From Paradesertivirga mongoliensis (GTDB taxonomy: Bacteria > Bacteroidota > Bacteroidia > Sphingobacteriales > Sphingobacteriaceae): a stretch of DNA of 64,000 nt. Below, piece by piece: positions 54,684-63,692 of this stretch (its first letter is position 1; every line of letters begins with the position of its first letter). The position numbers were made by a program, and so were the translations under genes. The stretch covers positions 806,001 to 870,000 of the forward strand of contig NZ_JAFMZO010000003.1 in assembly GCF_024436395.1 (NCBI RefSeq), read 5' to 3'. Below the pieces are notes generated by a model. That model made no database searches. It was not told where the DNA came from and was given only the letters and a program-made list of their open reading frames with translations.

Positions 54684-55421
54684 CTACTGTGGAAGCGTTG
54701 TGGTAACGTATCTGTCTACCACGTGTATGGTGCCGTTGGTAGCCAATAGACTGCTGGTCCTAACATTCAAGTGGTCGTTAATACGGATAGGATAATCCTG
54801 AGTGTTAGAGGGTGAATTATTTAATATTTGCAGTACCATTTCTGATGTTGGATTCGACACGAAAGGATACAGTGTAGCAGCAGTATTTCTTGTTATTCCG
54901 GAAGGTAAAGCTGTAAAGGCGCCTGCCGGGGCCAGCGTTTTACCAGTTATCTTTTCTACTGCAGGTAGGGTGTAATGATTATGCACGCCCTCAACAATAA
55001 GATATTTGAGGTAGTTTCTCACGAACTCCTTCGGGTAAGCAGTCCAGGCTGTTGCGGCTGCATTTCCAGAAAAATTAACCCGAAAAAAAGCATCATTATT
55101 GTTGCCGCGTAAAATGGCATCATTATGAAGGAAGATATAGGTTCTTCCCGGTTTTTTATATTCCTCGATATCGATTTCAGAATACACAATGGCCTCCATC
55201 ATTCTCGTGAATATTTTATCACTTGCAGGTGCCGCAGCATCTGTTTTTGAACGCGACTCTAAATATTCCCAAGCGCTTTTATAGAGGTTAGGATCAAGAG
55301 TATGGGGTGTCCGGTTATAGTCCTCCTGTAGGTCTAACCCAACCAATGAACATCCGGAAAATAATATCCCCATACATAGAGGTACAAAATACATTCGTGT
55401 TACTATACTTAAAAGTTTCAT
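54684..55421 (-). CDS. Fasciclin-like lipoprotein in the SusCD operon
   Basis: This 245-residue lipoprotein has its lipobox at 'GILFSGCSLVG' (cysteine near 24). The rest looks like a single divergent fasciclin (FAS1) domain: an early 'SAWEYLESRSKTD...FTRMMEAIVYSEI' helix pair, an internal 'TYIFLHNDAILR' H1-like box and a C-terminal 'TSSLLATNGTIHVVDRYV' H2-like box. FAS1 lipoproteins often follow SusC-SusD pairs in Bacteroidota and are thought to bind surface glycans or stabilise the complex. It starts 3 bases after SusD and ends the operon at a strong terminator. The FAS1 assignment rests on the H2-like box and is moderately secure. Confidence 0.7.
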   Translation of the reverse strand: MKLLSIVTRMYFVPLCMGILFSGCSLVGLDLQEDYNRTPHTLDPNLYKSAWEYLESRSKTDAAAPASDKIFTRMMEAIVYSEIDIEEYKKPGRTYIFLHNDAILRGNNNDAFFRVNFSGNAAATAWTAYPKEFVRNYLKYLIVEGVHNHYTLPAVEKITGKTLAPAGAFTALPSGITRNTAATLYPFVSNPTSEMVLQILNNSPSNTQDYPIRINDHLNVRTSSLLATNGTIHVVDRYVTTTLPQ

Positions 55422-55424
55422 AAT

Positions 55425-56969
55425 CTATTTGTATGAGTCGTTTTGTTCTAATTTTATATTTTCTTCAAGTAATGTTTTATACAGCGGCCATAAAAACCTG
55501 CCTTTGTCGGTGCCAAAACCTTCGGTTCCGGCTGTTCCTGTAAGCCTCCGTATGCGGTCGTTAATAATAGGGTCCATAACTTCGTTTACCCGATTGGTAC
55601 GAACAAGGTCAAACCATCTTTTGCCTTCTGCGAAAGTTTCCCATTGCCTTTCCTGCAAAATCACGGTTTCAAGCTTTCTTTCATCTAATACTCCGTTTGT
55701 GGAGACCGAAGGATCTGTAGCTGCAATTGCCGGCAATCCTGCACGTTGGTGAATATAGTTCAGATATTTTAAAGCGTCTGCTCTTTGTCCTGTCTTATTC
55801 AATGCTTCAGCATATAATAGAAACATATCGCCTAATCTGTACATTACCAGGTAAGTTGCACTTAGATCTGCTGTGGTAGTGATCGAAGTCATAGCAGCGT
55901 TAGTGACATAATACTTTTGTACCCTGTCATAGTTACCTAAGCCTTGTTCAATATCATACGTCTGTTTGACCCGGATGTCCGCTGTATTCTTTTGCCAGTC
56001 GGCGTGAATAACCGAATCGACACGAACCGGGCTATTGCTCCGGCCTATCGATACCGGCAAACAGGCACAGCCATTAGCAGCAGGGTCCCAATGAATACTC
56101 CATATTGCCTCTCTGGTACTGGTGGGCGCCAGAAATAGTTGCTTCCAAGTGGCGGTCGGTTCGAGATTGGCGTTTGTACTACCATAAACAACCCCTGTAG
56201 CCCCTTTTGCAGCAAATAGCTTTTGGAAAGCTCCGATAGCGTTGGTATAATCGGCTGCATTATTGGTAGTACCCGCTCTCCACATATAAACGTCGGCTAA
56301 CATGGCCGCTATTGCTCCTTCACTAATTCTCCATACAGTGTTGTTTTGGTTTTTAGTTATTAATTCATAGGCTTTATTCAAATCTGCCAGAATAACCTCT
56401 TCAATAATTTTAGCTTTCGGTTCGCGGGGAAGAGTTGGATCTAAAGCTACATTCTCATACGGCTCCAGACGGATAGGAGCATCGCCCCACAACCTTACAA
56501 TATAGAAATAACACATCGCCCTCATGGCATAAGCCTCAGCCAGAGCATTGTTTGCAACCGCCACAGTAGTATTGGGATCTGTTTCTCTCACCCTTGGAAT
56601 ATATTTAATTGCCTGATTACAGCGAGCAATTGTGCGGTATAAGCCGTCCCAATTGCTTAGTGCATTTCCTGATGTTAACTCATTTAAGCGCAATTCATCT
56701 TCACGAGATCCTCCATATCCATTCTTATCAAAATTATCCGACCTAACTTCTCCCCAGTAAAAATATTTACCGTTAAAATTATTTCCAGGGCCGGTCATTT
56801 CTGTCTGAAAGGAAAGATAAATTCCTGCCAAACCTGCGGTAATATCCCTGCCTGTCTTATAAAAATTGGAAATATCTACAGCCTCCAATGGCCGTTCATC
56901 CAAGAATTTCTTGCAGCTGCCTAATAGTATAACTATGCATAAAGCAGATATATAAATTACTTTCTTCAT
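55425..56969 (-). CDS. SusD/RagB-family glycan-binding lipoprotein (first pair)
   Basis: This 514-residue outer-membrane lipoprotein (cysteine near 19, 'ILLGSCKKFLDERPLEAVDI') binds oligosaccharide at the cell surface. SusD marks are 'CKKFLDERPLE', 'AYAMRAMCYFYIVRLWGDAP', 'MFLLYAEALNKTGQRADALKY' and 'QERQWETFAEGKRWFDLVRT'. The C-terminal 'FLWPLYKTLLEENIKLEQND' corresponds to the usual 'xLxPIP...QN' ending. It lies between its SusC (4-base gap) and the fasciclin-like lipoprotein (3-base gap), forming one operon. It is only distantly similar to the second SusD at 41976-43445, so the two pairs probably import different fragments. Confidence 0.95.
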   Translation of the reverse strand: MKKVIYISALCIVILLGSCKKFLDERPLEAVDISNFYKTGRDITAGLAGIYLSFQTEMTGPGNNFNGKYFYWGEVRSDNFDKNGYGGSREDELRLNELTSGNALSNWDGLYRTIARCNQAIKYIPRVRETDPNTTVAVANNALAEAYAMRAMCYFYIVRLWGDAPIRLEPYENVALDPTLPREPKAKIIEEVILADLNKAYELITKNQNNTVWRISEGAIAAMLADVYMWRAGTTNNAADYTNAIGAFQKLFAAKGATGVVYGSTNANLEPTATWKQLFLAPTSTREAIWSIHWDPAANGCACLPVSIGRSNSPVRVDSVIHADWQKNTADIRVKQTYDIEQGLGNYDRVQKYYVTNAAMTSITTTADLSATYLVMYRLGDMFLLYAEALNKTGQRADALKYLNYIHQRAGLPAIAATDPSVSTNGVLDERKLETVILQERQWETFAEGKRWFDLVRTNRVNEVMDPIINDRIRRLTGTAGTEGFGTDKGRFLWPLYKTLLEENIKLEQNDSYK

Positions 56970-56973
56970 CGTC

Positions 56974-59900
56974 TTAAAAATTTACGTTTAGTCCTAAGCC
57001 AAATTCTCTTCTTTTAGGATATCTTCCATTATCAATACCCCTAACTAATGGATTATTTGAACTAAATTCGGGATCATAACCCGAGTAATTTGTCCACATG
57101 GCCAGGTTCGTTCCAAACACGTAAAGCTGAGCGTTCTTCAACTTGACTTTTTGGGCTATTGAAGGCTTAAGCTGATATGCAAATCGCAGGCTCTGCAAGC
57201 GAATAAACGATCCGTCTTCCAGGTACATGCTGTTATAACCACTTGATATACTTCCTCTGGTATTAGTACGGGTAATCAGAGGAAACTTAGTAATATCCCC
57301 TTGCCTCTTCCATGAGGTTGTTGCCGCATCCCACATCGGTGGCGTATAGGTTGATGTATTAGCATTCTGTGAGTTAGCTACCTGATTATAAACCTTGTTC
57401 CCGAATTGTCCGTTAAACATTATGTTGAGAGAAAAGGATTTATATCGGAAGTCGTTAGAAATCCCGAAATAAAAATCAGGAAGCATATTACCTGCAATAA
57501 CCAGGTCATTGTCGTCGATCACGTGATCATTATTGGTGTCGAGCCACTCAGTATCTCCGCCTTGTAATACGATTCCGTTCCTTGACTTTTTATAGATTGT
57601 GCCCGAGTACGGTTGTCCGTCAATAGAATATCCGGTAGCTGTAGAGGTATTTGTGGCCTCGTCTACAGTGATCCCTTCGGGCGTAAGCCTTCTGCCCTGA
57701 GCGTCGTAGGCGTTAGAAACATCATATTGGTACACTCCTAAGTTCTGCCATAGAAGGATATTGCCGATCTGACCACCTTCTTCGATTAAGAAAACATTGT
57801 TAACCAGTTTGGACGTACCGCCCGCAAGTTCCTTGATCTTACCTTTCTGAAAAGAAATATTTGCCCTTGCGTTCCAGCTGAAGTCTCTTTTTGCAACAGG
57901 GTTTCCTGACAGTTCAAACTCAAGTCCGGAGTTAGCTATCGTTCCGAAGTTTACAGTGGTAGTGCGGGCACCTGTTTCCTTCGGAATTTCTTGCTCGTAG
58001 AGTAAATCTTCAGTCGTTTTTGTATAATAACTGGTCACAAAGTTCATACGACTTTTGAAAAAGCTCAGTTCTAAACCATAATCAGCTGTAGTAGTAGATT
58101 CCCATTGGATATTTGAGTTTCCCAGGGTAGTATTTGGGAAAGCCGCTCCAAGGCCTGCATATGACCCTCCAAACTGCATGGTAGTATAAGAAGCATAGTT
58201 TGCAATCTGGTCATTTCCTACTGTACCGATACTGTATCTCAATTTGGCGTCTGATAGAAACTTTTTCGACCAGGCCATAAAATTCTCGTCAGAAAACCTC
58301 CATGCTGCAGATCCCGAAAGAAATGTTCCCCATTTGTTACTTCCACCAAACCGCGAAGAACCGTCACGCCTGAAAGACCCCTGAAGAATATACCTCGACA
58401 GATAGCTATAATTTAAACGTCCGAAAATGTTAGCAGTAGAATAGGCCCCCGAGCCGGTACGGGTATTGTCGTTAGACAAATCTATTACACCGGCGTTTGA
58501 AGTCCTGATTTCTTCAGTAAGATAACCGTTCATTCTAATCGTGTAATCGTCATCTCTTCTTCGCTCTGCAGAAACGCCCAGCAAACCAGTTACCGAATGA
58601 TCTTCGGCAAATGTCTGTGCATAATTTAAGAGACCCTGCGCTTCCCATCGAATCCGTTTTTCGAAAGTATTCCGCCCTACAGCATTTCCACCTCCTCCAG
58701 AGGTTAATTGAGCGGTTTCAAATTGGTTGTTAGCATTGTTGTCTAACTGCGCATTACCTACAGTTGTAAACCGGAACCTATCATTTAATGTGTAAGTAAG
58801 GTTGGTATTAAACTTCGTGGTATAGTTATTATCAATATTTTCGGCCAACAACGCAAAAGCTACCGGATTTCTTTTTGACTCGACGTAACTGGCCAACGAC
58901 CCGTCCGGGCGATAAATTGAAGTCCATGGATTTCTCTCAAAAACCTGCCTTGCACTTGTACCTATCGGTACGTTATTACCAGTTTGATATGCGAAAGCCA
59001 AACTGTTGGATATTTTCAACTTCCGGGAAATGTCAAAATCGGCATTGATGGTTGACTGCACACGCTTCATCCAGCTGTTTACTATTGTAGCTTTATCATC
59101 GGTATAAGTAAAACCGGCATAATAGGTAGCGCCTTTCGTGCCCCCGCTTAGATTCAGCGACATAACTTGCTTGCGGCCTGTTCTATACAACAGATCCTGG
59201 TAATCATTATCAGAATTCAGATAGGGATTCACGGTATCTGAGGCTGGATTGTTGCCCCTGGCCACCTGCCTGAAATAACGAAGCTCGTCAGCAGATGTTA
59301 AACGTAACTTATGAGCCAGCTTGCCCATGGTATTTGTATAATTCGCCGAAATTAAAGGTCTTCCTTCTTTTCCTCTTTTTGTGGTAATCAATATAACTCC
59401 GTTCGCGCCCCGTGCGCCATATATTGCAGCGGAAGAGGCATCTTTTAAAACCTCGATTGATGCAATGTCTTGAGGATTGACAAAATTGGCATTATCACTT
59501 AGGGCCCCATCTATAACATATAAGGGCGCTGTGGATCCGCCAATAGTAGATGCGTTTCTGATCTGAATCGTTCCCTGGCCCGCCGGGTCTCCGCTATCAT
59601 TTGTTACCAGGACACCTGCGGCCTGCCCCTGCAGTGCATCAAATAAGGTTACTGGCTGCCTTTCTTCAATTTGCGCGGCAGTAACACTCGAGATGGAGCC
59701 TGTTAAATCTCTTCTCTTCACTGCCTGACCATAACCTGTAATTACTACTTCGTCGAGCCCCGTGGTATTATCCTGTAAAGCGACATTTATAATCGTTCTA
59801 CTTCCTACAACCTCTTCTTTCGTTATTGATCCTATGTAGCTAAAAACTAACACCGACGCCTGGCTGGGTACTACAATTGAAAATTTACCATCATTAGAGC

Positions 59901-60114
59901 TGGTAACCCCCGTCGCCTCACCTTTTACTTTAATACTCACCCCCGGAAGAGTCTCGCCTTTCGGGTCGGTAACGGTACCCGTTACTCTAATATTCGATTG
60001 GGCAAACACATTCGCCTGCAATAAAACAAGCAAGATTACAAGGAATTTTTTCCAGAGCTGGCTGAAAAAAATCCATTCTGGCCTAAGCCTGGTTGAAAGG
60101 AAACCTCTATTCAT
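56974..60114 (-). CDS. SusC-family TonB-dependent oligosaccharide importer (first pair)
   Basis: This 1046-residue protein has a signal peptide (cleavage near residue 39, ANVFAQS), a carboxypeptidase-regulatory-like domain (about 43-115, 'VTGTVTDPKGETLPGVSIKV'), a TonB-box-like 'DEVVITGYGQ', a plug (about 125-245, 'PLYVIDGALSDNANFVNPQ' and 'VLKDASSAAIYGARGANGVI') and a barrel ending 'EFGLGLNVNF'. It imports oligosaccharides with its SusD partner. The N-terminus begins with a longer basic stretch before the hydrophobic core; an internal start is possible but none is clearly better. A 12-base motif upstream is shared with the GH28-like gene. Confidence 0.94.
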   Translation of the reverse strand: MNRGFLSTRLRPEWIFFSQLWKKFLVILLVLLQANVFAQSNIRVTGTVTDPKGETLPGVSIKVKGEATGVTSSNDGKFSIVVPSQASVLVFSYIGSITKEEVVGSRTIINVALQDNTTGLDEVVITGYGQAVKRRDLTGSISSVTAAQIEERQPVTLFDALQGQAAGVLVTNDSGDPAGQGTIQIRNASTIGGSTAPLYVIDGALSDNANFVNPQDIASIEVLKDASSAAIYGARGANGVILITTKRGKEGRPLISANYTNTMGKLAHKLRLTSADELRYFRQVARGNNPASDTVNPYLNSDNDYQDLLYRTGRKQVMSLNLSGGTKGATYYAGFTYTDDKATIVNSWMKRVQSTINADFDISRKLKISNSLAFAYQTGNNVPIGTSARQVFERNPWTSIYRPDGSLASYVESKRNPVAFALLAENIDNNYTTKFNTNLTYTLNDRFRFTTVGNAQLDNNANNQFETAQLTSGGGGNAVGRNTFEKRIRWEAQGLLNYAQTFAEDHSVTGLLGVSAERRRDDDYTIRMNGYLTEEIRTSNAGVIDLSNDNTRTGSGAYSTANIFGRLNYSYLSRYILQGSFRRDGSSRFGGSNKWGTFLSGSAAWRFSDENFMAWSKKFLSDAKLRYSIGTVGNDQIANYASYTTMQFGGSYAGLGAAFPNTTLGNSNIQWESTTTADYGLELSFFKSRMNFVTSYYTKTTEDLLYEQEIPKETGARTTTVNFGTIANSGLEFELSGNPVAKRDFSWNARANISFQKGKIKELAGGTSKLVNNVFLIEEGGQIGNILLWQNLGVYQYDVSNAYDAQGRRLTPEGITVDEATNTSTATGYSIDGQPYSGTIYKKSRNGIVLQGGDTEWLDTNNDHVIDDNDLVIAGNMLPDFYFGISNDFRYKSFSLNIMFNGQFGNKVYNQVANSQNANTSTYTPPMWDAATTSWKRQGDITKFPLITRTNTRGSISSGYNSMYLEDGSFIRLQSLRFAYQLKPSIAQKVKLKNAQLYVFGTNLAMWTNYSGYDPEFSSNNPLVRGIDNGRYPKRREFGLGLNVNF

Positions 60115-60436
60115 ACTACTGAGTTTATTTATCGGTTTAAAGCCCTTTTTTTAAGCGATCCCGCGAAAAAAGAGTCTCGTTAATTTGGTTATTACTTTGT
60201 TGGTTACGTCTTGGATTATTGGTTATAATCTTTATGCAAGATAAGCCGGAATCTTCCACTTGTTGTTTAGAAAAATTGGCCTATCATTCATCTATTTTGG
60301 CATCATTACTCGAATAAAAACACACAATAAAGAATATACGACTAATAAACTGGTAATTCTTCACAGAGGTAACATGGCCTCAATTGTGGTTCGCTTCAGC
60401 AGCTCAGTTATATTAAAAATTTCTTTTTATATCGGT
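60115..60436. other. Control region of the first SusC operon with repeated TTGGTTA motifs
   Basis: About 320 bases without a credible gene. Three copies of TTGGTTA lie close together on the plus strand (about 60185, 60200 and 60219), and ATTATTGGTTAT at 60215-60226 recurs exactly upstream of the GH28-like gene at 63539-63550. No convincing -33/-7 pair was found. Confidence 0.5.
60215..60226. repeat. 12-base motif ATTATTGGTTAT, copy upstream of SusC
   Basis: Identical to 63539-63550 upstream of the GH28-like gene. It lies about 100 bases before the SusC start. A second shared string, TTATAATCTTT, is at 60223-60233 here and at 63580-63590 in the other region. These are candidate binding sites of the locus regulator. 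Confidence 0.4.
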
Positions 60437-63427
60437 TTATTTCGTTCGCAATGGAAATGTATTTATTCCTTTATGAACAGTGTTCTTTGATACGGAAAGA
60501 TCCGAGGGTGCGTTACCCCATTTCCCATCGAAAAAAACAGTATTCCGGACAACTATATCCCCAGCATTTTTTAATCCCAGCACCGCATCGTTGTTAGCCG
60601 GTCGCAGCATCTTAACATCTGTAATACGGGCACCAATCACATCATCAAAAAACAAAGCATATCGGCCATCTGCCTGTTCATGGCTGAAAGTGCATTTGCT
60701 GATATTAAGATCTTGGACATGTCTGGCCCACAATCCGTATGATGGCTGGACTTTTAAATTAGAGATATTGTATTGCCCCACACCTAACTCTGGCGGAACC
60801 TGGGATGTATCGGATACGGGATTACCGCCCTTTACCAGAACATTAATATCATTTAAGACTATATTTTTGATGTAACCCGTATGGTTGCCATTCGGCAATT
60901 TGAAGTTCAGGCCTCCCTCTACCACAGATGGATCTGGCAAGCTATAGCCTGCAATGATCGGGGTGGCCTTTCTTTGCTTCCCATCGTACGGTTTCCACCT
61001 GGTTTTTGCATCGCTATAGGAGCTTCCTCCATAAACTTCAGCGATATCAACACCGTTCAAAATGATATTTTCGACTTTACCTATATTGACATTATTTACC
61101 AAAAGTTCGTCGTGTTTTACCCCATTTTCATCAAACTTATGCCGGCTGACATTTGCTCCCAGAATGCGCGCCCGGTTAGAAATAGAAATAAAGAACGGAG
61201 CAGTGGTACGGAACATTTTGGAACGCGAATGCACTTTACCCGTGTGTCCGCAATTGAGGTGGATATCTTTAATATGAGCGCCGTCGTTTGTTGAGATAGA
61301 GAAACCTGCCTTGTTAGCCCCGAGGACGTAAATATTATCAACATGAACATCTGTGATATCGTCGGCTGTTTCAGAACCGATCTGGAAAAGATTGCAGTTG
61401 GTATCTCCTATTATATTCCGAACCATATACCCGCTGGCTGGGCGTGTAAATCCCAGAGAACAATCTGATCCCGGTTTGACAATATCATCTGAACTTACCT
61501 TTGAATAAATATTGGTTACCTTAACATTATTGCAGGCCATAAAATCATAAATATCCCTGGCATTAGAGGTATGATATTTAGCGAAATAGGTATCATGTAC
61601 ATTGATATTATCTGTTCCCGTCGCCAGTAATACAAAATGACCCGCACGATCAATTTTTAGCATATTATCAAGATCTTCGATTTTCGACCCATCTCTGCCT
61701 ATATAATAGGGTTCGTCTTTCCCGGGGTCGTACCACAAGTCTTCCTCTCGGGCAAGGCCGCCTATTTCCAGATTGGTGCAAAGTTTAAGCGTAAACATTT
61801 TGTCTGCACGGTTTTCCGGAGGGTTATTCATTACACGGTCGCCGGTTACCAGATTTCCATTCCCAGAAATATATCCATTGCCAATAATCTTAACGTTATC
61901 CAGCCGTTCACCAAAAAACATCGTATTTCTAAAATAATGGTGTCCCACATCTTGCTTGGTGAGGTAATTTTCGGGATCAGCATAAGGACCGGAGTCTGTG
62001 GGAGAAAGCCCGGACCGATATTTTTTGTCGCTAAACCAGGTGGTCTCGGGAGCATCCGCACCTTTGAGTGCTAAAATGCTGGCCCCTTTATTCAGATACA
62101 GATAAACATTGCTTTTTAAATGAACCGTTCTGACCGAATATACTCCGTCGCTAAACAAAAGAGTGCCGCCCCCAATTTCGTTCAGATAAGCTATGGCTTC
62201 ATTAATTTTCCCTGTATCATCACTTTTACCATCGCCCTTTACTCCGAAAGATTTTATATCAAGCATCCCAGAATAATACCGAACAACGTTAGAAAGGCCT
62301 TTATTTTCGCCGCCTTTAACCTTAAGTCTGAAGCTATAAAACCTATCAGGCTGCAGATTTGTAAGGGTTGCCGCAAAGTTTCCCGGCTTGACGATCGAGG
62401 CATTCCAGGTTTTTCCGTTATCCAGCGACTGCATCAATTCCACAGAAGAATTATTTTGGCCGTTCCAGTTCAAAGTTAAGGTTGTATACGTTTCTGGCAG
62501 GTCTCTATACTGAAGAGATCTGTTTACGACCTTTTCAAGGTTTGAAATAGTTTGCGTTGCTCTAAGTATCGCCGTTTCTGGACCAACACCCGGGCTGGTA
62601 AGTACTTCTGGTTTGGATGTAGTATAGTTTGCTTTAAACACGTAGCTGCCCGCCTTAGGCAAGTTAGCTTTATCGATGACGATTTTAAGATCAGGACCAT
62701 TTGCCGGACGAAGGTCCAGGTGTTTGAACAAGAGGATTGATCCTCCGTCCTCAGATTTTAGAATTTGTACCTCTCCTACTTTAGAGTAAGAATAATTGGT
62801 GCCCACCCGCCCGATAGATTGCGTGTGCAGGTCTGCTAATTTAACGTCGCCGCGGCCAATTACGTTAACGGTAGTATTTTCAAGATTACAATTTATCCCG
62901 GGAGGAAGAAAAATTCTAACCGTAGCATCAGGAGACCTCTGTCCGGCGGTAAAGAAAATAGTTACGTTTCTATCGCTCTTCATAGTTATCTCATCTTCAG
63001 CCAGGCTTAACTCACCACTTAGGGCCATTGACTGTACTGAAATGTGATAGGTCTTAGTTTTTTTTTCTTCCGGGGAGCTAACTAATAAACGATCGCCGCT
63101 CTCAAAATTGCCGGATGTTTTTATAGCACCATTGGCTGAAATAACTTTATAGATTTGGATTGAGCCGTCTTTAGATTCTATTTGTGAGGATAGATTCTCT
63201 ACACGAAGCTGCGTTGAGCTGAGCCCCTTGTCTTCCGGAGTATCAACCGTATACCGGTAAGTTGTACCGGTAATAAGCACGAGAGTGTCGGCGCCGATCC
63301 TGGCGATATTTGTCGACTTCATTTTAGAGGTAATCTCTGTAGCCGGTTGGCCAGCTCCGTAGCCAGCTGAAGCTCCCGAAAGGAGACAAAAGACATTTAG
63401 CAGGAGCAATAGAGTAACCCTTTTCAT
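60437..63427 (-). CDS. GH28-like secreted pectinase with N-terminal beta domains
   Basis: This protein has 996 residues when started at ATG 63427, which begins a clean signal peptide (MKRVTLLLLL... ASA); the frame is open 23 codons further up. Beta-rich domains cover about 30-300, a fibronectin III domain about 310-385, then a right-handed beta-helix from about 388 ('DIKSFGVKGDGKSDDTGKIN', 'GGGTLLFSDGVY') to 900. GH28-type landmarks are a 'NARDIYDFMAC' turn, 'SSDDIVKPGSD' (near 643) with paired aspartates, and 'FQIGSETADD' (near 681) where polygalacturonases have a G-H-G segment. The usual RIK motif is replaced by 'FSISTND'. It is thus a divergent GH28 or related pectin hydrolase, perhaps acting on rhamnogalacturonan. 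It lies directly after the HTCS regulator and before the SusC operon. Confidence 0.82.
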   Translation of the reverse strand: MKRVTLLLLLNVFCLLSGASAGYGAGQPATEITSKMKSTNIARIGADTLVLITGTTYRYTVDTPEDKGLSSTQLRVENLSSQIESKDGSIQIYKVISANGAIKTSGNFESGDRLLVSSPEEKKTKTYHISVQSMALSGELSLAEDEITMKSDRNVTIFFTAGQRSPDATVRIFLPPGINCNLENTTVNVIGRGDVKLADLHTQSIGRVGTNYSYSKVGEVQILKSEDGGSILLFKHLDLRPANGPDLKIVIDKANLPKAGSYVFKANYTTSKPEVLTSPGVGPETAILRATQTISNLEKVVNRSLQYRDLPETYTTLTLNWNGQNNSSVELMQSLDNGKTWNASIVKPGNFAATLTNLQPDRFYSFRLKVKGGENKGLSNVVRYYSGMLDIKSFGVKGDGKSDDTGKINEAIAYLNEIGGGTLLFSDGVYSVRTVHLKSNVYLYLNKGASILALKGADAPETTWFSDKKYRSGLSPTDSGPYADPENYLTKQDVGHHYFRNTMFFGERLDNVKIIGNGYISGNGNLVTGDRVMNNPPENRADKMFTLKLCTNLEIGGLAREEDLWYDPGKDEPYYIGRDGSKIEDLDNMLKIDRAGHFVLLATGTDNINVHDTYFAKYHTSNARDIYDFMACNNVKVTNIYSKVSSDDIVKPGSDCSLGFTRPASGYMVRNIIGDTNCNLFQIGSETADDITDVHVDNIYVLGANKAGFSISTNDGAHIKDIHLNCGHTGKVHSRSKMFRTTAPFFISISNRARILGANVSRHKFDENGVKHDELLVNNVNIGKVENIILNGVDIAEVYGGSSYSDAKTRWKPYDGKQRKATPIIAGYSLPDPSVVEGGLNFKLPNGNHTGYIKNIVLNDINVLVKGGNPVSDTSQVPPELGVGQYNISNLKVQPSYGLWARHVQDLNISKCTFSHEQADGRYALFFDDVIGARITDVKMLRPANNDAVLGLKNAGDIVVRNTVFFDGKWGNAPSDLSVSKNTVHKGINTFPLRTK

Positions 63428-63538
63428 ATTTCCTGATAAAGTCATGAACGTCTTAACACATCTGCTCATTTGCAAAATTTTGGAGTCGTGATTCACTAAC
63501 TAATAAAATATAATAGTATGTCGTATCCCGACAGGTTT

Positions 63539-63550
63539 ATTATTGGTTAT
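63539..63550. repeat. 12-base motif ATTATTGGTTAT, copy upstream of the GH28-like gene
   Basis: Second copy of the motif found at 60215-60226, about 112 bases before the GH28-like start. The TTATAATCTTT string follows at 63580-63590. Presence in both promoters of the same locus suggests co-regulation. Confidence 0.4.
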
Positions 63551-63692
63551 TGGCAAAAAGCTGTGGCCTTTTTACTTTTTATAATCTTTTAGATATGCTA
63601 AATTAGTGTTGAGCCAGATCACAAGCTCTCATTTTTGTATGAAAATCTCTTCTATTTGTACAATAGGCGTGGAAAGCCTATTTCGATTGCAA

